DNA of 64,000 nucleotides, from positions 9,276 through 73,275 of the forward strand of contig DFEE01000018.1 of assembly GCA_002368645.1 (NCBI GenBank). The letters are read 5' to 3'. Position numbers and translations under genes: made by a program. The notes under the pieces were generated by a model. The model ran no database searches and was not told where the DNA came from. It saw nothing but the letters and a program-made list of their open reading frames with translations. Positions 35,484 through 42,759 of the stretch are shown here, piece by piece (position 1 is the first letter of the stretch; the number at the start of each line of letters is the position of its first letter). This DNA comes from Bacteroidales bacterium UBA3810 (GTDB lineage: Bacteria > Bacteroidota > Bacteroidia > Bacteroidales > Paludibacteraceae).

Positions 35484-35510
35484 AAAAGAGAGACCGATGG
35501 TCTCTCTTTT
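35484..35510. terminator. Bidirectional terminator between rsgA and tRNA-Gln
   Basis: AAAAGAGAGACC (35484-35495), GAT loop, GGTCTCTCTTTT (35499-35510): a perfect 12-bp inverted repeat with A and T tracts on the two sides. It can end rsgA on plus and tRNA-Gln on minus. Confidence 0.92.
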
Positions 35511-35511
35511 G

Positions 35512-35582
35512 TTGCCTAACCAGGATTCGAACCCAGACAGACAGAACCAGAATCTGTAGTGCTACCGTTACACCATTAGGCA
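35512..35582 (-). tRNA. tRNA-Gln (anticodon CUG)
   Basis: Minus-strand cloverleaf with acceptor TGCCTAA/TTAGGCA and discriminator A. The anticodon stem ACAGA/TCTGT encloses the loop TTCTGGT, giving CUG, and the T-stem loop is GGGTTCGAATCC. CCA is not encoded. It has its own promoter (35612-35643) and ends directly at the bidirectional terminator. Confidence 0.92.
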
Positions 35583-35611
35583 AGTAAAAATCCCTTTCGG
35601 ATTTCGGGCTG

Positions 35612-35643
35612 CAAAGATACAATAAACTTTTGATATAACCAAA
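35612..35643 (-). promoter_or_regulatory. Promoter for tRNA-Gln
   Basis: Minus strand TTTG (35640-35643), 20-nt spacer, TATCTTTG (35612-35619). The start point lies about 20-25 nt before the mature tRNA 5' end. Confidence 0.85.
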
Positions 35644-35666
35644 TTTTTTTGCGTTTTTTTTCACTT

Positions 35667-36290
35667 TTAGTGATTTGAGACATATTTTTCTTCGCAAAGT
35701 CGGATATGACTCAAGATAGAATGGTAATTCCAGTTATAGAGAGTATCTCCGGCGAGAGACATGATTTCTCGGGCTTTATTAAATTCAGCGAGTGCTCTTT
35801 CTTTGCTGCCACCAACAAATTTAGGTGTATAAAACTCCACAAATCCCATCACATTATGTGCTAAGGCATTGTCGGGATCTTGTATGACGGCCTGCTTGGC
35901 GTAGGACTTGGATTGCATTCCTTTGGTCATCATCTCAATGCGGTGGTGTCTCCCTTTATAGGCGCACCAAGCGGAGCGGTAAGCGAGAATCGTTGCGGGG
36001 GGCAATATGCCTTCCATGGCATCAATATGATTCAACAAGGAATCGAGCCGAGTACCGGCATCCGGGTCTTGATGGACGGTAGCGGCAACATAGCCATACT
36101 CATAGTTGATGTAACGCGCCTGCTCAATTTCGGATAGGAGATAGAAATCCTCAGAGAGTAAATAACTTTTCCAGAGCGACAGGTCCTCGCTTATATAGGC
36201 GTCATAAAGTACTTTGTCCGAGTACTGAGCATATAGACTCAGACTCAGACAAAGTGTTAATGCTATAATGCCGAATTTATTAGGCATCAT
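35667..36290 (-). CDS. Secreted TPR-like protein of unknown function
   Basis: The start is taken at the double Met (36290 or 36287), which gives a clear signal peptide ([22 protein letters not shown], cut after Ala). A longer frame upstream reads through the pfp gene. The mature part (about 185 aa) is helical. Near residues 130-180, [21 protein letters not shown] and a second helix pair look like one or two TPR repeats. The start overlaps the pfp stop by about 11 nt, so it is translationally coupled to a glycolytic gene, which is odd for a periplasmic protein. I do not recognise a function. Confidence 0.72.
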   Translation of the reverse strand: MMPNKFGIIALTLCLSLSLYAQYSDKVLYDAYISEDLSLWKSYLLSEDFYLLSEIEQARYINYEYGYVAATVHQDPDAGTRLDSLLNHIDAMEGILPPATILAYRSAWCAYKGRHHRIEMMTKGMQSKSYAKQAVIQDPDNALAHNVMGFVEFYTPKFVGGSKERALAEFNKAREIMSLAGDTLYNWNYHSILSHIRLCEEKYVSNH

Positions 36291-37929
36291 GTTCCAGTTT
36301 AAGGGTGCGGGTCGGTTGGTCGCAAACCTCGGTCGGACCGTAGTATTGGATAGGCCCCGGATAAATGAAACTGGTATTGGCGTCTGCCCAAGCAGCGCGA
36401 TGCGCTTTGAAGTACTCAAAAGGCTTGCCGTTGAGGTCAACAAGGGCTTTTTGGATAACGGGTTTCATCTTACCGTTCCGTTTCTCCATGTTGAACATCA
36501 TGGTGATGGGGCAACCGGCAGCTTCCCATTGTGCGGCAGGTTTGGTAAGGTTGCGCACCAATGCCATGTAGCCGGTTTTACCGGCGGCAATGAGATGCGT
36601 CGCGGTGATACCGATGGAGTAGCAGTAGTCCGCATCGAAATTAGACGGGATAGCGCAACGGCCTTCATAACCGAAGAAGTGGTGCAGGGCACTGAATTTA
36701 CCTTTGTACTTACCTTCAGCTTTGAGTTGTGCCAAGCGTTTAGCGACCATCTCAATGAGCAGTTGCTCGGTTTCAATGAGACTTACTTGCACATTACCGT
36801 GCGCGTCGCGGTCCATAGAGAGTTGACGGGCAATAGCCTTCGGCAGCGAGCGGTAGAGTGTGCAGGAAGCGGGAGTCAGCATAGACTTAACATATTCGCG
36901 TTTGGCATCGTCGCCTTCCAGGGAGGTGAACTCCTCGTTATTGGCGAGCATATCGTTGAGTTCTTGAATCAAGACACGCATAGCGGGGATAAATTCAATC
37001 AGGCCTTCGGGAATAAGCACGGTACCAAAGTTGAGTCCGGCGTTAGCACGATCCACAATAACCTCTACGATTTGTTCTACTATATCGTTGAGGGTCATGT
37101 TTTTAGCCTCTACTTCCTCGGAGATAAGGCATACATTAGGTTGGCTCTGGAGGGCGCACTCTAAGGCGATATGGCTGGCAGAACGACCCATCAAGCGGAT
37201 GAAGTGCCAGTATTTCTTAGCAGAAGCGGCATCGCGTTGGATATTACCGATAAGCTCGCTATAGGTCTTGCAGGCGGTATCAAAACCAAAGGAAGTCTCA
37301 ATCATTTCGTTCTTAAGGTCACCGTCAATGGTTTTTGGGCAACCGATGACTTGGATACCGCAGCCCTTCTGTTTGTAATACTCAGCGAGGATGCAGGCAT
37401 TGGTGTTACTATCGTCTCCGCCGATGATAACTACAGCCTTGATATTGAGTTTTTTACAAATCTCGATACCATTGTCGAATTGCCAAGTTTCTTCCAATTT
37501 GGTACGACCGGAGCCGATGATATCAAATCCACCGGTGTTGCGATAGTCGTCGATAATCTCCTTGGTGAGCTCTTTATAACGTCCTTCAATCAGACCGATA
37601 GGACCATCAAGGAAACCATAGAGCTTGCAGTCCGGATTCAGTCTTTTGAGTCCGTCAAAGAGACCGCAAATGACATTGTGTCCGCCGGGTGCTTGACCTC
37701 CGGAGAGGATAACGCCCACGTTCATAGGCTCAATTTTCTCAGCTACCTCAGCAGGCTCAAAAGTGATAATCGGCATACCATAGGTTTCCGGGAAGAGGGC
37801 TTTAATCTCTTCTTGGTCGGCAACGGAGTGGGTAGCTTTGCCCTCTACAAGGCGGACATGACCTTGCAGGGCAACAGGCATCTTAGGCTGATAGCCTTGA
37901 CGCGCAATTTGTAAGGGAGATTTTAACAT
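36280..37929 (-). CDS. pfp: PPi-dependent phosphofructokinase (long form)
   Basis: Diphosphate:fructose-6-phosphate 1-phosphotransferase, the pyrophosphate-using, reversible step of glycolysis. The nucleotide/PPi motif is GGDDSNTNA, with the Asp that marks PPi-type enzymes in place of the Gly of [18 protein letters not shown] is the substrate motif and [11 protein letters not shown] follows. At 549 aa it matches the long plant-like class used by Bacteroides. A perfect 16-bp palindrome, TTTTAACATGTTAAAA, is centred on its start codon (37921-37936). It is downstream of ispG on the same strand (24 nt). Confidence 0.95.
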   Translation of the reverse strand: MLKSPLQIARQGYQPKMPVALQGHVRLVEGKATHSVADQEEIKALFPETYGMPIITFEPAEVAEKIEPMNVGVILSGGQAPGGHNVICGLFDGLKRLNPDCKLYGFLDGPIGLIEGRYKELTKEIIDDYRNTGGFDIIGSGRTKLEETWQFDNGIEICKKLNIKAVVIIGGDDSNTNACILAEYYKQKGCGIQVIGCPKTIDGDLKNEMIETSFGFDTACKTYSELIGNIQRDAASAKKYWHFIRLMGRSASHIALECALQSQPNVCLISEEVEAKNMTLNDIVEQIVEVIVDRANAGLNFGTVLIPEGLIEFIPAMRVLIQELNDMLANNEEFTSLEGDDAKREYVKSMLTPASCTLYRSLPKAIARQLSMDRDAHGNVQVSLIETEQLLIEMVAKRLAQLKAEGKYKGKFSALHHFFGYEGRCAIPSNFDADYCYSIGITATHLIAAGKTGYMALVRNLTKPAAQWEAAGCPITMMFNMEKRNGKMKPVIQKALVDLNGKPFEYFKAHRAAWADANTSFIYPGPIQYYGPTEVCDQPTRTLKLEHDA

Positions 37930-37936
37930 GTTAAAA
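37921..37936. promoter_or_regulatory. 16-bp palindrome over the pfp start codon
   Basis: TTTTAACATGTTAAAA is a perfect palindrome whose centre is the ATG of pfp. It could be an operator or an RNA hairpin hiding the start; AT-rich chance occurrence is possible. Confidence 0.35.
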
Positions 37937-37953
37937 AAGATTTAAAATATATA

Positions 37954-39090
37954 TTATTGTTTATCTTGTTCAATGAGCTTGAGTAGTTGTTGTACGGCTT
38001 GGCTTTGGGGAATACTTTTGAGGACACACTCTTGCCCGCGGTAGAGGGACACTTGTCCCACTCCGGCGCCGACATAGCCGTAATCGGCTCCTGCCATTTC
38101 TCCGGGTCCATTGACGATGCAGCCCATGATGCCTATCTTAAGGTGTAGCGCATCGAGGTCTGGTCGAGCCTCGAAGGCGTCTTTTATCTCGTGTACTGTC
38201 TGCTGCAGGTCGAACATCGTTCTGCCACAACTCGGGCAGGAGACGAACTCAGTTTTGTAGCGGGTAATGCCGCAGGCTTGAAGGATAGCTTGTGCAACGG
38301 GTATTTCGTTCTCCGGTTCTTCACTGAGGCTGACGCGAATAGTGTCACCGATACCTTCTGCGAGCAGAGTTCCGATTCCGACAGCGGACTTGATGCGTCC
38401 GTCTTCGCCTTCGCCGGCTTCGGTTACCCCTAAGTGCAGCGGGAAGTGCATATTTTCCTTATCCATGGCTGCTACAAGGGCGCGCACGGTCTCAATCATA
38501 ATGAGGGTATCGGAGGCCTTGACAGAAAGAACAATGTTTTTGAAATCCGCCTCAACGGCTATTCTCAAAAATTCCATGCAACTCACGACCATACCATCCG
38601 GCGTATCACCGTATTGAGCCAAGATTCGTTTTGAGAGTGAACCGTGATTGACCCCGATACGCAGGGCAGTGTGGTGTTCCTTGCAGATAGCGATGAGGTT
38701 AAGGAACTTAGCTCGTATTTCATCGGGGTGAAGGGCATAATTTCCCGGATTGATGCGCACTTTTTCCACGACCTTGGCGGCTTCATCCGCCACTTCGGCG
38801 CGAAAATGCACATCTGCCACCAGTGGAACCGCAGCATATCGTGAGTCGCGATGCAGCTCATCGTGAATAAGTTTGAGTGATTCCACTTCCCGTAAACCTT
38901 GTGTCGTGAAGCGCACTAATTCGGCACCTGCATCAATGCATCGTTTGGCTTGAGCGACAGCAGCCTCGATATTATTGGTTGATACGCTCGCCATCGTCTG
39001 AATACGGATTGGGTAGTCAGAACCCATCTTGAGAGCACCAATTTGGGTTGTAGATGTGCGTCTTCGGGCATATTTCGTTAAAAATTGCAT
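37954..39090 (-). CDS. ispG: 4-hydroxy-3-methylbut-2-enyl diphosphate synthase, short form
   Basis: Fe-S enzyme of the MEP isoprenoid pathway, converting MEcPP to HMBPP. A TIM barrel (about residues 10-275) includes KVRINPGNY and RIGVNHGSLS. The 4Fe-4S domain has Cys ligands in SCPSCGRT and in MGCIVNGPGE, the latter also carrying the catalytic Glu. At 378 aa it is the two-domain form. Plants, Chlamydiae and many Bacteroidota carry a version of about 600 aa with an inserted middle domain, absent here: the barrel runs directly from RVSLSEEPENEIPVA into the Fe-S part. The best promoter candidate is the repeat element at 39318-39349. Confidence 0.94.
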   Translation of the reverse strand: MQFLTKYARRRTSTTQIGALKMGSDYPIRIQTMASVSTNNIEAAVAQAKRCIDAGAELVRFTTQGLREVESLKLIHDELHRDSRYAAVPLVADVHFRAEVADEAAKVVEKVRINPGNYALHPDEIRAKFLNLIAICKEHHTALRIGVNHGSLSKRILAQYGDTPDGMVVSCMEFLRIAVEADFKNIVLSVKASDTLIMIETVRALVAAMDKENMHFPLHLGVTEAGEGEDGRIKSAVGIGTLLAEGIGDTIRVSLSEEPENEIPVAQAILQACGITRYKTEFVSCPSCGRTMFDLQQTVHEIKDAFEARPDLDALHLKIGIMGCIVNGPGEMAGADYGYVGAGVGQVSLYRGQECVLKSIPQSQAVQQLLKLIEQDKQ

Positions 39091-39105
39091 TTTTTTTCAA
39101 AAAAA

Positions 39106-39137
39106 TTTGGTCATGTCAAAAATTTATTGTACTTTTG
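39106..39137 (+). promoter_or_regulatory. Promoter for tRNA-Lys
   Basis: TTTG (39106-39109), 20-nt spacer, TACTTTTG (39130-39137). The start would be about 18 nt before the mature tRNA. Confidence 0.87.
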
Positions 39138-39161
39138 CAGCCGCTTTCGTTAAGGAAGCAT

Positions 39162-39234
39162 GAATCAGTAGCTCAGCAGGTAGAGCACATCCCTTTTAAG
39201 GATGGGGTCCTGGGTTCGAGCCCCAGCTGGTTCA
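39162..39234 (+). tRNA. tRNA-Lys (anticodon UUU)
   Basis: Complete cloverleaf. The acceptor stem GAATCAG pairs with CTGGTTC, the D arm is GCTC/GAGC, the anticodon stem CATCC/GGATG encloses CTTTTAA (anticodon UUU), and the T arm is CTGGG-TTCGAGC-CCCAG. The discriminator is A, and CCA is not encoded. Its own promoter and terminator flank it. Confidence 0.96.
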
Positions 39235-39237
39235 CAG

Positions 39238-39262
39238 AAAGAGAGTTTCGGCTCTCTTTTTT
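39238..39262 (+). terminator. Intrinsic terminator of tRNA-Lys
   Basis: AAAGAGAG (39238-39245), 6-nt loop, CTCTCTTT (39252-39259) and a following T run, placed 4 nt after the tRNA. Confidence 0.88.
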
Positions 39263-39305
39263 GTTTTCTATTCTCCTTTCTCATTCTTTACTAATAGCAC
39301 GCTGA

Positions 39306-39383
39306 CAATTTTGCTTGCAAAATTACTACAAAAAATCCGAATACGCAAATAAAATTTATTTTATTTTGCCATTTGTTAGATTT
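39306..39383. repeat. 78-bp repeat element, copy 1 (second copy 45695-45772)
   Basis: Matches 45695-45772 at 72 of 78 positions. Both contain a palindrome AATTTTGC-TT-GCAAAATT overlapping the -7 box of a minus-strand promoter, plus an AT-rich palindrome AAATAAAAT/ATTTTATTT. This copy lies between tRNA-Lys and the DegP-type gene, facing ispG. Confidence 0.9.
39318..39349 (-). promoter_or_regulatory. Minus-strand promoter inside the 78-bp element (candidate ispG promoter)
   Basis: Minus strand TTTG (39346-39349), 20-nt spacer, TAATTTTG (39318-39325). It would transcribe across the antisense strand of tRNA-Lys into ispG, with a leader of about 220 nt. No closer consensus promoter for ispG was found. 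Confidence 0.55.
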
Positions 39384-39446
39384 TGCTGCTTTTTATTTGG
39401 CACAGATTTTGCAACTGCATACTTGCAACTAAAATTATTCGGAACT

Positions 39447-40937
39447 ATGAAAAAGATATTCAGATTTTTGGGCATCGGGCTGCTCGTCGCAGCCGTCAGT
39501 GCCGGAACAACACTTGCTGTCTTGAAATACAGCAATCCGCAATTTCAAATCACCAATTACAAATCACAAATTACAAATGATTCCACCGGAATCCCCTTGG
39601 CGTATAACCGCTTTGCGTCTTTGCCGCAGGCAGGGAAGACGGATTTTACACAGGCTGCTGAGCTCTCCGTCAATGCGGTGGTACACGTCAAGACGACCTA
39701 CCGCAACCAGGTCTCCTCGCAGCAGATGGACCTCTTTGAGTTCTTCTTCGGGCGTCCGGGGCAGCAACGCGAGATGCCGGCGCAGCAGGCTTCCGGTTCG
39801 GGTGTCATCATCTCCGAGGACGGTTATATCGTCACCAACAACCACGTCATCGACCGTGCGGACCAGATTCAGGTGGTCCTCAACGACAAACGCGAATATA
39901 CGGCTACGCTGGTCGGCACAGACCCGAACACCGACATCGCGCTCTTGAAAATCGAAGAGACAGGGCTGCCGGTAATCCTGATGGGCAACTCCGATGACCT
40001 GCGTGTCGGCGAATGGGTGCTCGCGGTCGGCAATCCGTTCAACCTCACTTCGACCGTCACGGCAGGTATCGTGTCCGCCAAGGCGCGTAACATCAACATC
40101 CTCAATGCGGAGATGAAGATTGAGTCGTTCATCCAGACCGACGCCGCCGTCAACCCCGGCAACTCCGGCGGTGCGCTGGTTAACACGCGCGGCGAGTTGG
40201 TGGGTATCAACACCGCCATCGCCTCGCAGACCGGTTCGTATTCGGGCTACAGTTTTGCTGTGCCGACCAGTATCGTGCAGAAAGTGGTGAGCGACATCCG
40301 CCAGTACGGTGTCGTACAGCGTGCTATCCTCGGTGTGCAGATGTGTGAGATCACTTCTGAACTGCAGAAAGAGAAAAATCTGACAACTCTCCAAGGGGCA
40401 TACGTGGAGCGCGTAGTGCCGGACGGTGCGGCGGAGAAAGCCGGAATCCGGAGCGGCGATGTGATCACGCGTGTGGACGATGCGGCTGTCAAGACCGGCA
40501 CCGACCTGCAGGAACATATCGGGCGTCACCGTCCGGGTGATGTGGTGAGTGTGACGCTGCTCCGCGACGGCAAGACAATGACTGTTCAAGCAACGCTCAC
40601 CAACCGCGATGGCGGAACAGGAGTCATCTCAGCCGAGGATAAAGCGTCCGTTCTGGGTGCCACGTTCTCCGAACTGACCGATGCGCAGAAAGAGCGCCTG
40701 GGTATCAACTACGGCCTGCAGATCAAGTCGCTCAAGGCGGGCAAACTGAAGAGTGCCGGTGTTCCCTCGGACTTCATCATCCTGAAAGTCAACAACCGCT
40801 CCGTGCGCACAGAAGAAGACCTTGACGACATCGTCCGCCGTGCCAACTCAGCCTCCGAGCACGACCGCGTCCTCTTCATCACCGGCTGCACGCCGCAAGG
40901 CCGCGTCCGTTATTATGCTGTCAATTTGGCAGAGTAA
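39447..40937 (+). CDS. DegP/DegQ-type periplasmic serine protease (HtrA family)
   Basis: Envelope quality-control protease. The start at 39447 gives a signal anchor (about residues 4-27); the frame upstream is noise from the 78-bp element. The trypsin-like domain has catalytic His133 (NNHVID), Asp163 (NTDIALLKIE) and Ser240 (NPGNSGGALV). Two PDZ domains follow (about 285-375 and 395-490). At 496 aa it is full length. Between anchor and protease, residues about 32-46 (PQFQITNYKSQITND) are encoded by a 7-bp tandem array, so a repeat has become a linker. Codon use is richer in G and C than in neighbours. A terminator follows. Confidence 0.93.
   Translation: MKKIFRFLGIGLLVAAVSAGTTLAVLKYSNPQFQITNYKSQITNDSTGIPLAYNRFASLPQAGKTDFTQAAELSVNAVVHVKTTYRNQVSSQQMDLFEFFFGRPGQQREMPAQQASGSGVIISEDGYIVTNNHVIDRADQIQVVLNDKREYTATLVGTDPNTDIALLKIEETGLPVILMGNSDDLRVGEWVLAVGNPFNLTSTVTAGIVSAKARNINILNAEMKIESFIQTDAAVNPGNSGGALVNTRGELVGINTAIASQTGSYSGYSFAVPTSIVQKVVSDIRQYGVVQRAILGVQMCEITSELQKEKNLTTLQGAYVERVVPDGAAEKAGIRSGDVITRVDDAAVKTGTDLQEHIGRHRPGDVVSVTLLRDGKTMTVQATLTNRDGGTGVISAEDKASVLGATFSELTDAQKERLGINYGLQIKSLKAGKLKSAGVPSDFIILKVNNRSVRTEEDLDDIVRRANSASEHDRVLFITGCTPQGRVRYYAVNLAE
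39541..39578. repeat. Heptamer array inside the HtrA coding region
   Basis: Five 7-mers (aatttca, aatcacc, aattaca, aatcaca, aattaca) and a partial sixth. Since 7 is not a multiple of 3, the units are read in successive frames, giving the alternating peptide QITNYKSQITN. Confidence 0.85.
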
Positions 40938-40962
40938 GGATGTATGATTTGATTATTAAGAA

Positions 40963-40997
40963 TAGCGGGCAGCCATCATTGGCCGCCCGCTAATTTT
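40963..40997 (+). terminator. Terminator after the HtrA gene
   Basis: TAGCGGGC (40963-40970) pairs with GCCCGCTA (40985-40992); an inner GCC/GGC pairing extends it, and ATTTTAT follows. It lies 25 nt after the stop. Confidence 0.75.
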
Positions 40998-41055
40998 ATG
41001 ATAACAGTATTAGTTAAAAGTAACGTGTTTATATAACTTATACTATCAATTATTA

Positions 41056-41337
41056 TTATTCTTGCTCTGAAAGAAGTGTAACAGTGATTCCACTGCCATT
41101 TGTTATTTCATCCAAGTAGTTAGAAAGTCCACTTAATTGCTCGTCTTTTATATCTCCATCATCAATGTAAGCATCAATATGTCTATTTTGAACAGAAATT
41201 TCATAAATTTTAATAACTTGGTCTAATGAAATCTTTTCTTTAGTGGCAATTGCTTTTAACATGTTTATGCAATCGAGCAGATTGGCTTCTGTCACATCAT
41301 GGCGTCTACGCCAATCTTGATTTTTAAGAGTTCCCAT
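41056..41337 (-). CDS. Unknown 93-aa protein
   Basis: I do not recognise this small protein. ATG at 41337 is chosen; the longer reading would need TTG at 41349. It is soluble and acidic. A helical N-terminal half (HDVTEANLLDCINMLKAIATKEKISLDQVIKIYE) looks like a folded helical hairpin, and the C-terminus is Asp- and Ser-rich. It lies 12 nt downstream of the secreted 124-aa protein on the same strand, and the two probably form a small operon. Codon use is AT-rich compared with the HtrA gene next door, which hints at an accessory origin. Confidence 0.55.
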   Translation of the reverse strand: MGTLKNQDWRRRHDVTEANLLDCINMLKAIATKEKISLDQVIKIYEISVQNRHIDAYIDDGDIKDEQLSGLSNYLDEITNGSGITVTLLSEQE

Positions 41338-41349
41338 AATTGTTTTCAA

Positions 41350-41724
41350 TTATTTTGTTTTGTTTACAATTTCTACGATTTCTCCATCATTTGGTTGCTT
41401 TTGAATAATAAAAGATTCCGTCTTTGGTGAAAGTGTGATAGCTTTTTCTTTTAATTCAACAAGCCTATAGCACTTGGTTGATAGCAAAAATACTTTTTCA
41501 GAAGAACCTTTTACCTCTCCTACTTTTTGTCCTTCTACATATACAATACGAGTATGAAGTTTCTTATTAACCACTTTTAAGTAATATTGTTGATTTTCAT
41601 TTGAATCGGCATTTTCAGTTCGTCTTTCCTCGCCAGACATATTAGAAATATCAGAGGATTCTTTGTGTTCAGCATTCATTGTAAGCGAGAATGTTGAGAG
41701 CATAATAATAAGTAATAGTTTCAT
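41350..41724 (-). CDS. Unknown small secreted protein
   Basis: A signal peptide (about residues 1-18, MKLLLIIMLSTFSLTMNA) is followed by a hydrophilic, Glu/Ser/Asn-rich stretch (19-45). A compact beta-rich domain (about 46-124) carries YYLKVVNKKLHTRIVYVEG and QKVGEVKGSSEKVFLLS. There is no lipobox, so it is probably periplasmic or released. At 124 aa it has no recognisable family. It is AT-rich, and 12 nt upstream of the 93-aa gene. The small PEGA-like beta pattern (hypothetical) would suggest a surface or carrier-binding role, but this is a weak resemblance. Confidence 0.55.
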   Translation of the reverse strand: MKLLLIIMLSTFSLTMNAEHKESSDISNMSGEERRTENADSNENQQYYLKVVNKKLHTRIVYVEGQKVGEVKGSSEKVFLLSTKCYRLVELKEKAITLSPKTESFIIQKQPNDGEIVEIVNKTK

Positions 41725-41794
41725 AAATCTAAATAGCAGTTATATCCCATCGCTTTATCGGTTTTTAAGCAAACGCTTTTAATCAATATGTTAT

Positions 41795-41812
41795 CGCGCA
41801 ACACTTTGCGCG
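41795..41812. terminator. Hairpin after the RhuM gene
   Basis: CGCGCAA (41795-41801), CACT loop, TTGCGCG (41806-41812). It is 18 nt past the RhuM stop on the minus strand. There is no clear U-tract in that direction, so termination strength is uncertain. Confidence 0.5.
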
Positions 41813-41829
41813 TTTCTTACAGTTGTGAT

Positions 41830-42756
41830 TTATCTCACTTGTTTTAATATATCTTCTGCATCAATTCCGAGCAGCGAAACCGCCGATAGTTTCTGCCCCA
41901 TGTCTTTGAGCGAATGGCCGCAATGATAAACGCTGTCATCCGCTATCAGCCATCGGTCGTGCGATGCATTGCGCCAGACGAACGTCTCAATCGGTTCCAC
42001 ATCGGTCCAGGCATTGTGCAAGTTGCGGAGACTGTTCAAATCCTTGCCGGAATAGATAGTGGCTTTAACGCCCTTTGCACGAACATCCAGCATCTCAAAC
42101 GTAGCCGCATCCACGTACGCGTCAATGATAATAACGCGCTTCTGCGCTGTCTTGATAATACGCTCCAGTAGCACACGTGCCTCGAAAAACTGACCATTGT
42201 AGAATACCTGCTCTACCGGCGGTAAACTCGTCCGCACGAAGAAATCTACTTTGTTTTGTAACTCATGTATCTGGTCTGTATGTTCTTGTAACCTGCGATC
42301 GATACGGTCTTCTATTGCTATCAGCCGTTGGTTGACTGCATGGCCGCGAAGAACATACTCCTTTAATATCCTATTTGCCCAGCGACGAAATTCTATACCT
42401 CTGCTGCTTTTAACACGATAACCCACCGAAAGAATGACATCCAAACTATAGTATTCCACTTGACGAACCACATCGCGATCTCCTTCTTTTTGAACTATCG
42501 CAAATTTTGCGACAGTTGGATTTTGCTCTTCGTCGGGAGTAGTATTGTTTACGCTACTTTGAGTTGTCGCATTTTTTGCGATAGTTGGAGCCAATTCCTC
42601 GCGTAAAGCATTGTTGATGTGTTTGCCGATGGTCTTGACATCGCGGTCAAACAGCAGAGCCATCTGGTTACGATTGAGCCAAACGGTTTCATCCTGCACG
42701 CGCACCTCCAACTGGAACTGCTCATTAGGCTGATATAGAACTATCTCGTTAGCCAT
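41830..42756 (-). CDS. RhuM-family protein with PLD-like C-terminal domain
   Basis: Two-part protein. The N-terminal half (about residues 1-160) is a RhuM-type virulence/antirepressor-like domain: VWLNRNQMALLFDRDVKTIGKHI near the start looks DNA-binding, and YYSLDVILSVGYRVKS with EFRRWANRILKEYV is the RhuM signature. A coiled-coil linker (about 160-190) follows. The C-terminal part (about 200-305) resembles a phospholipase D/nuclease half-site with SHDRWLIADD and YHCGHSLKDMG. At 308 aa it appears intact. It begins 3 nt after leuS on the same strand. Such proteins occur in mobile and defence-related settings; a role here is inference. Confidence 0.7.
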   Translation of the reverse strand: MANEIVLYQPNEQFQLEVRVQDETVWLNRNQMALLFDRDVKTIGKHINNALREELAPTIAKNATTQSSVNNTTPDEEQNPTVAKFAIVQKEGDRDVVRQVEYYSLDVILSVGYRVKSSRGIEFRRWANRILKEYVLRGHAVNQRLIAIEDRIDRRLQEHTDQIHELQNKVDFFVRTSLPPVEQVFYNGQFFEARVLLERIIKTAQKRVIIIDAYVDAATFEMLDVRAKGVKATIYSGKDLNSLRNLHNAWTDVEPIETFVWRNASHDRWLIADDSVYHCGHSLKDMGQKLSAVSLLGIDAEDILKQVR

Positions 42757-42759
42757 TCG

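Noticed and set aside
36268..37164. A 298-codon open frame antisense to pfp and overlapping the TPR-like gene
   Set aside because: The minus-strand product is a clear PPi-PFK along its whole length; the plus-strand reading has no recognisable motif or promoter.
39315..39446. Upstream extension of the HtrA frame beginning MQNYYKKSE, and the similar frame at 45704
   Set aside because: Both come from the 78-bp repeat element. The real HtrA start is the signal anchor at 39447, and the 45704 frame has no product.
39564..40589. A 341-codon open frame antisense to the HtrA gene
   Set aside because: It mirrors the strongly biased codons of the real gene, which has a full catalytic triad and PDZ domains. 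The antisense product is His/Asp/Arg-rich with no domain.
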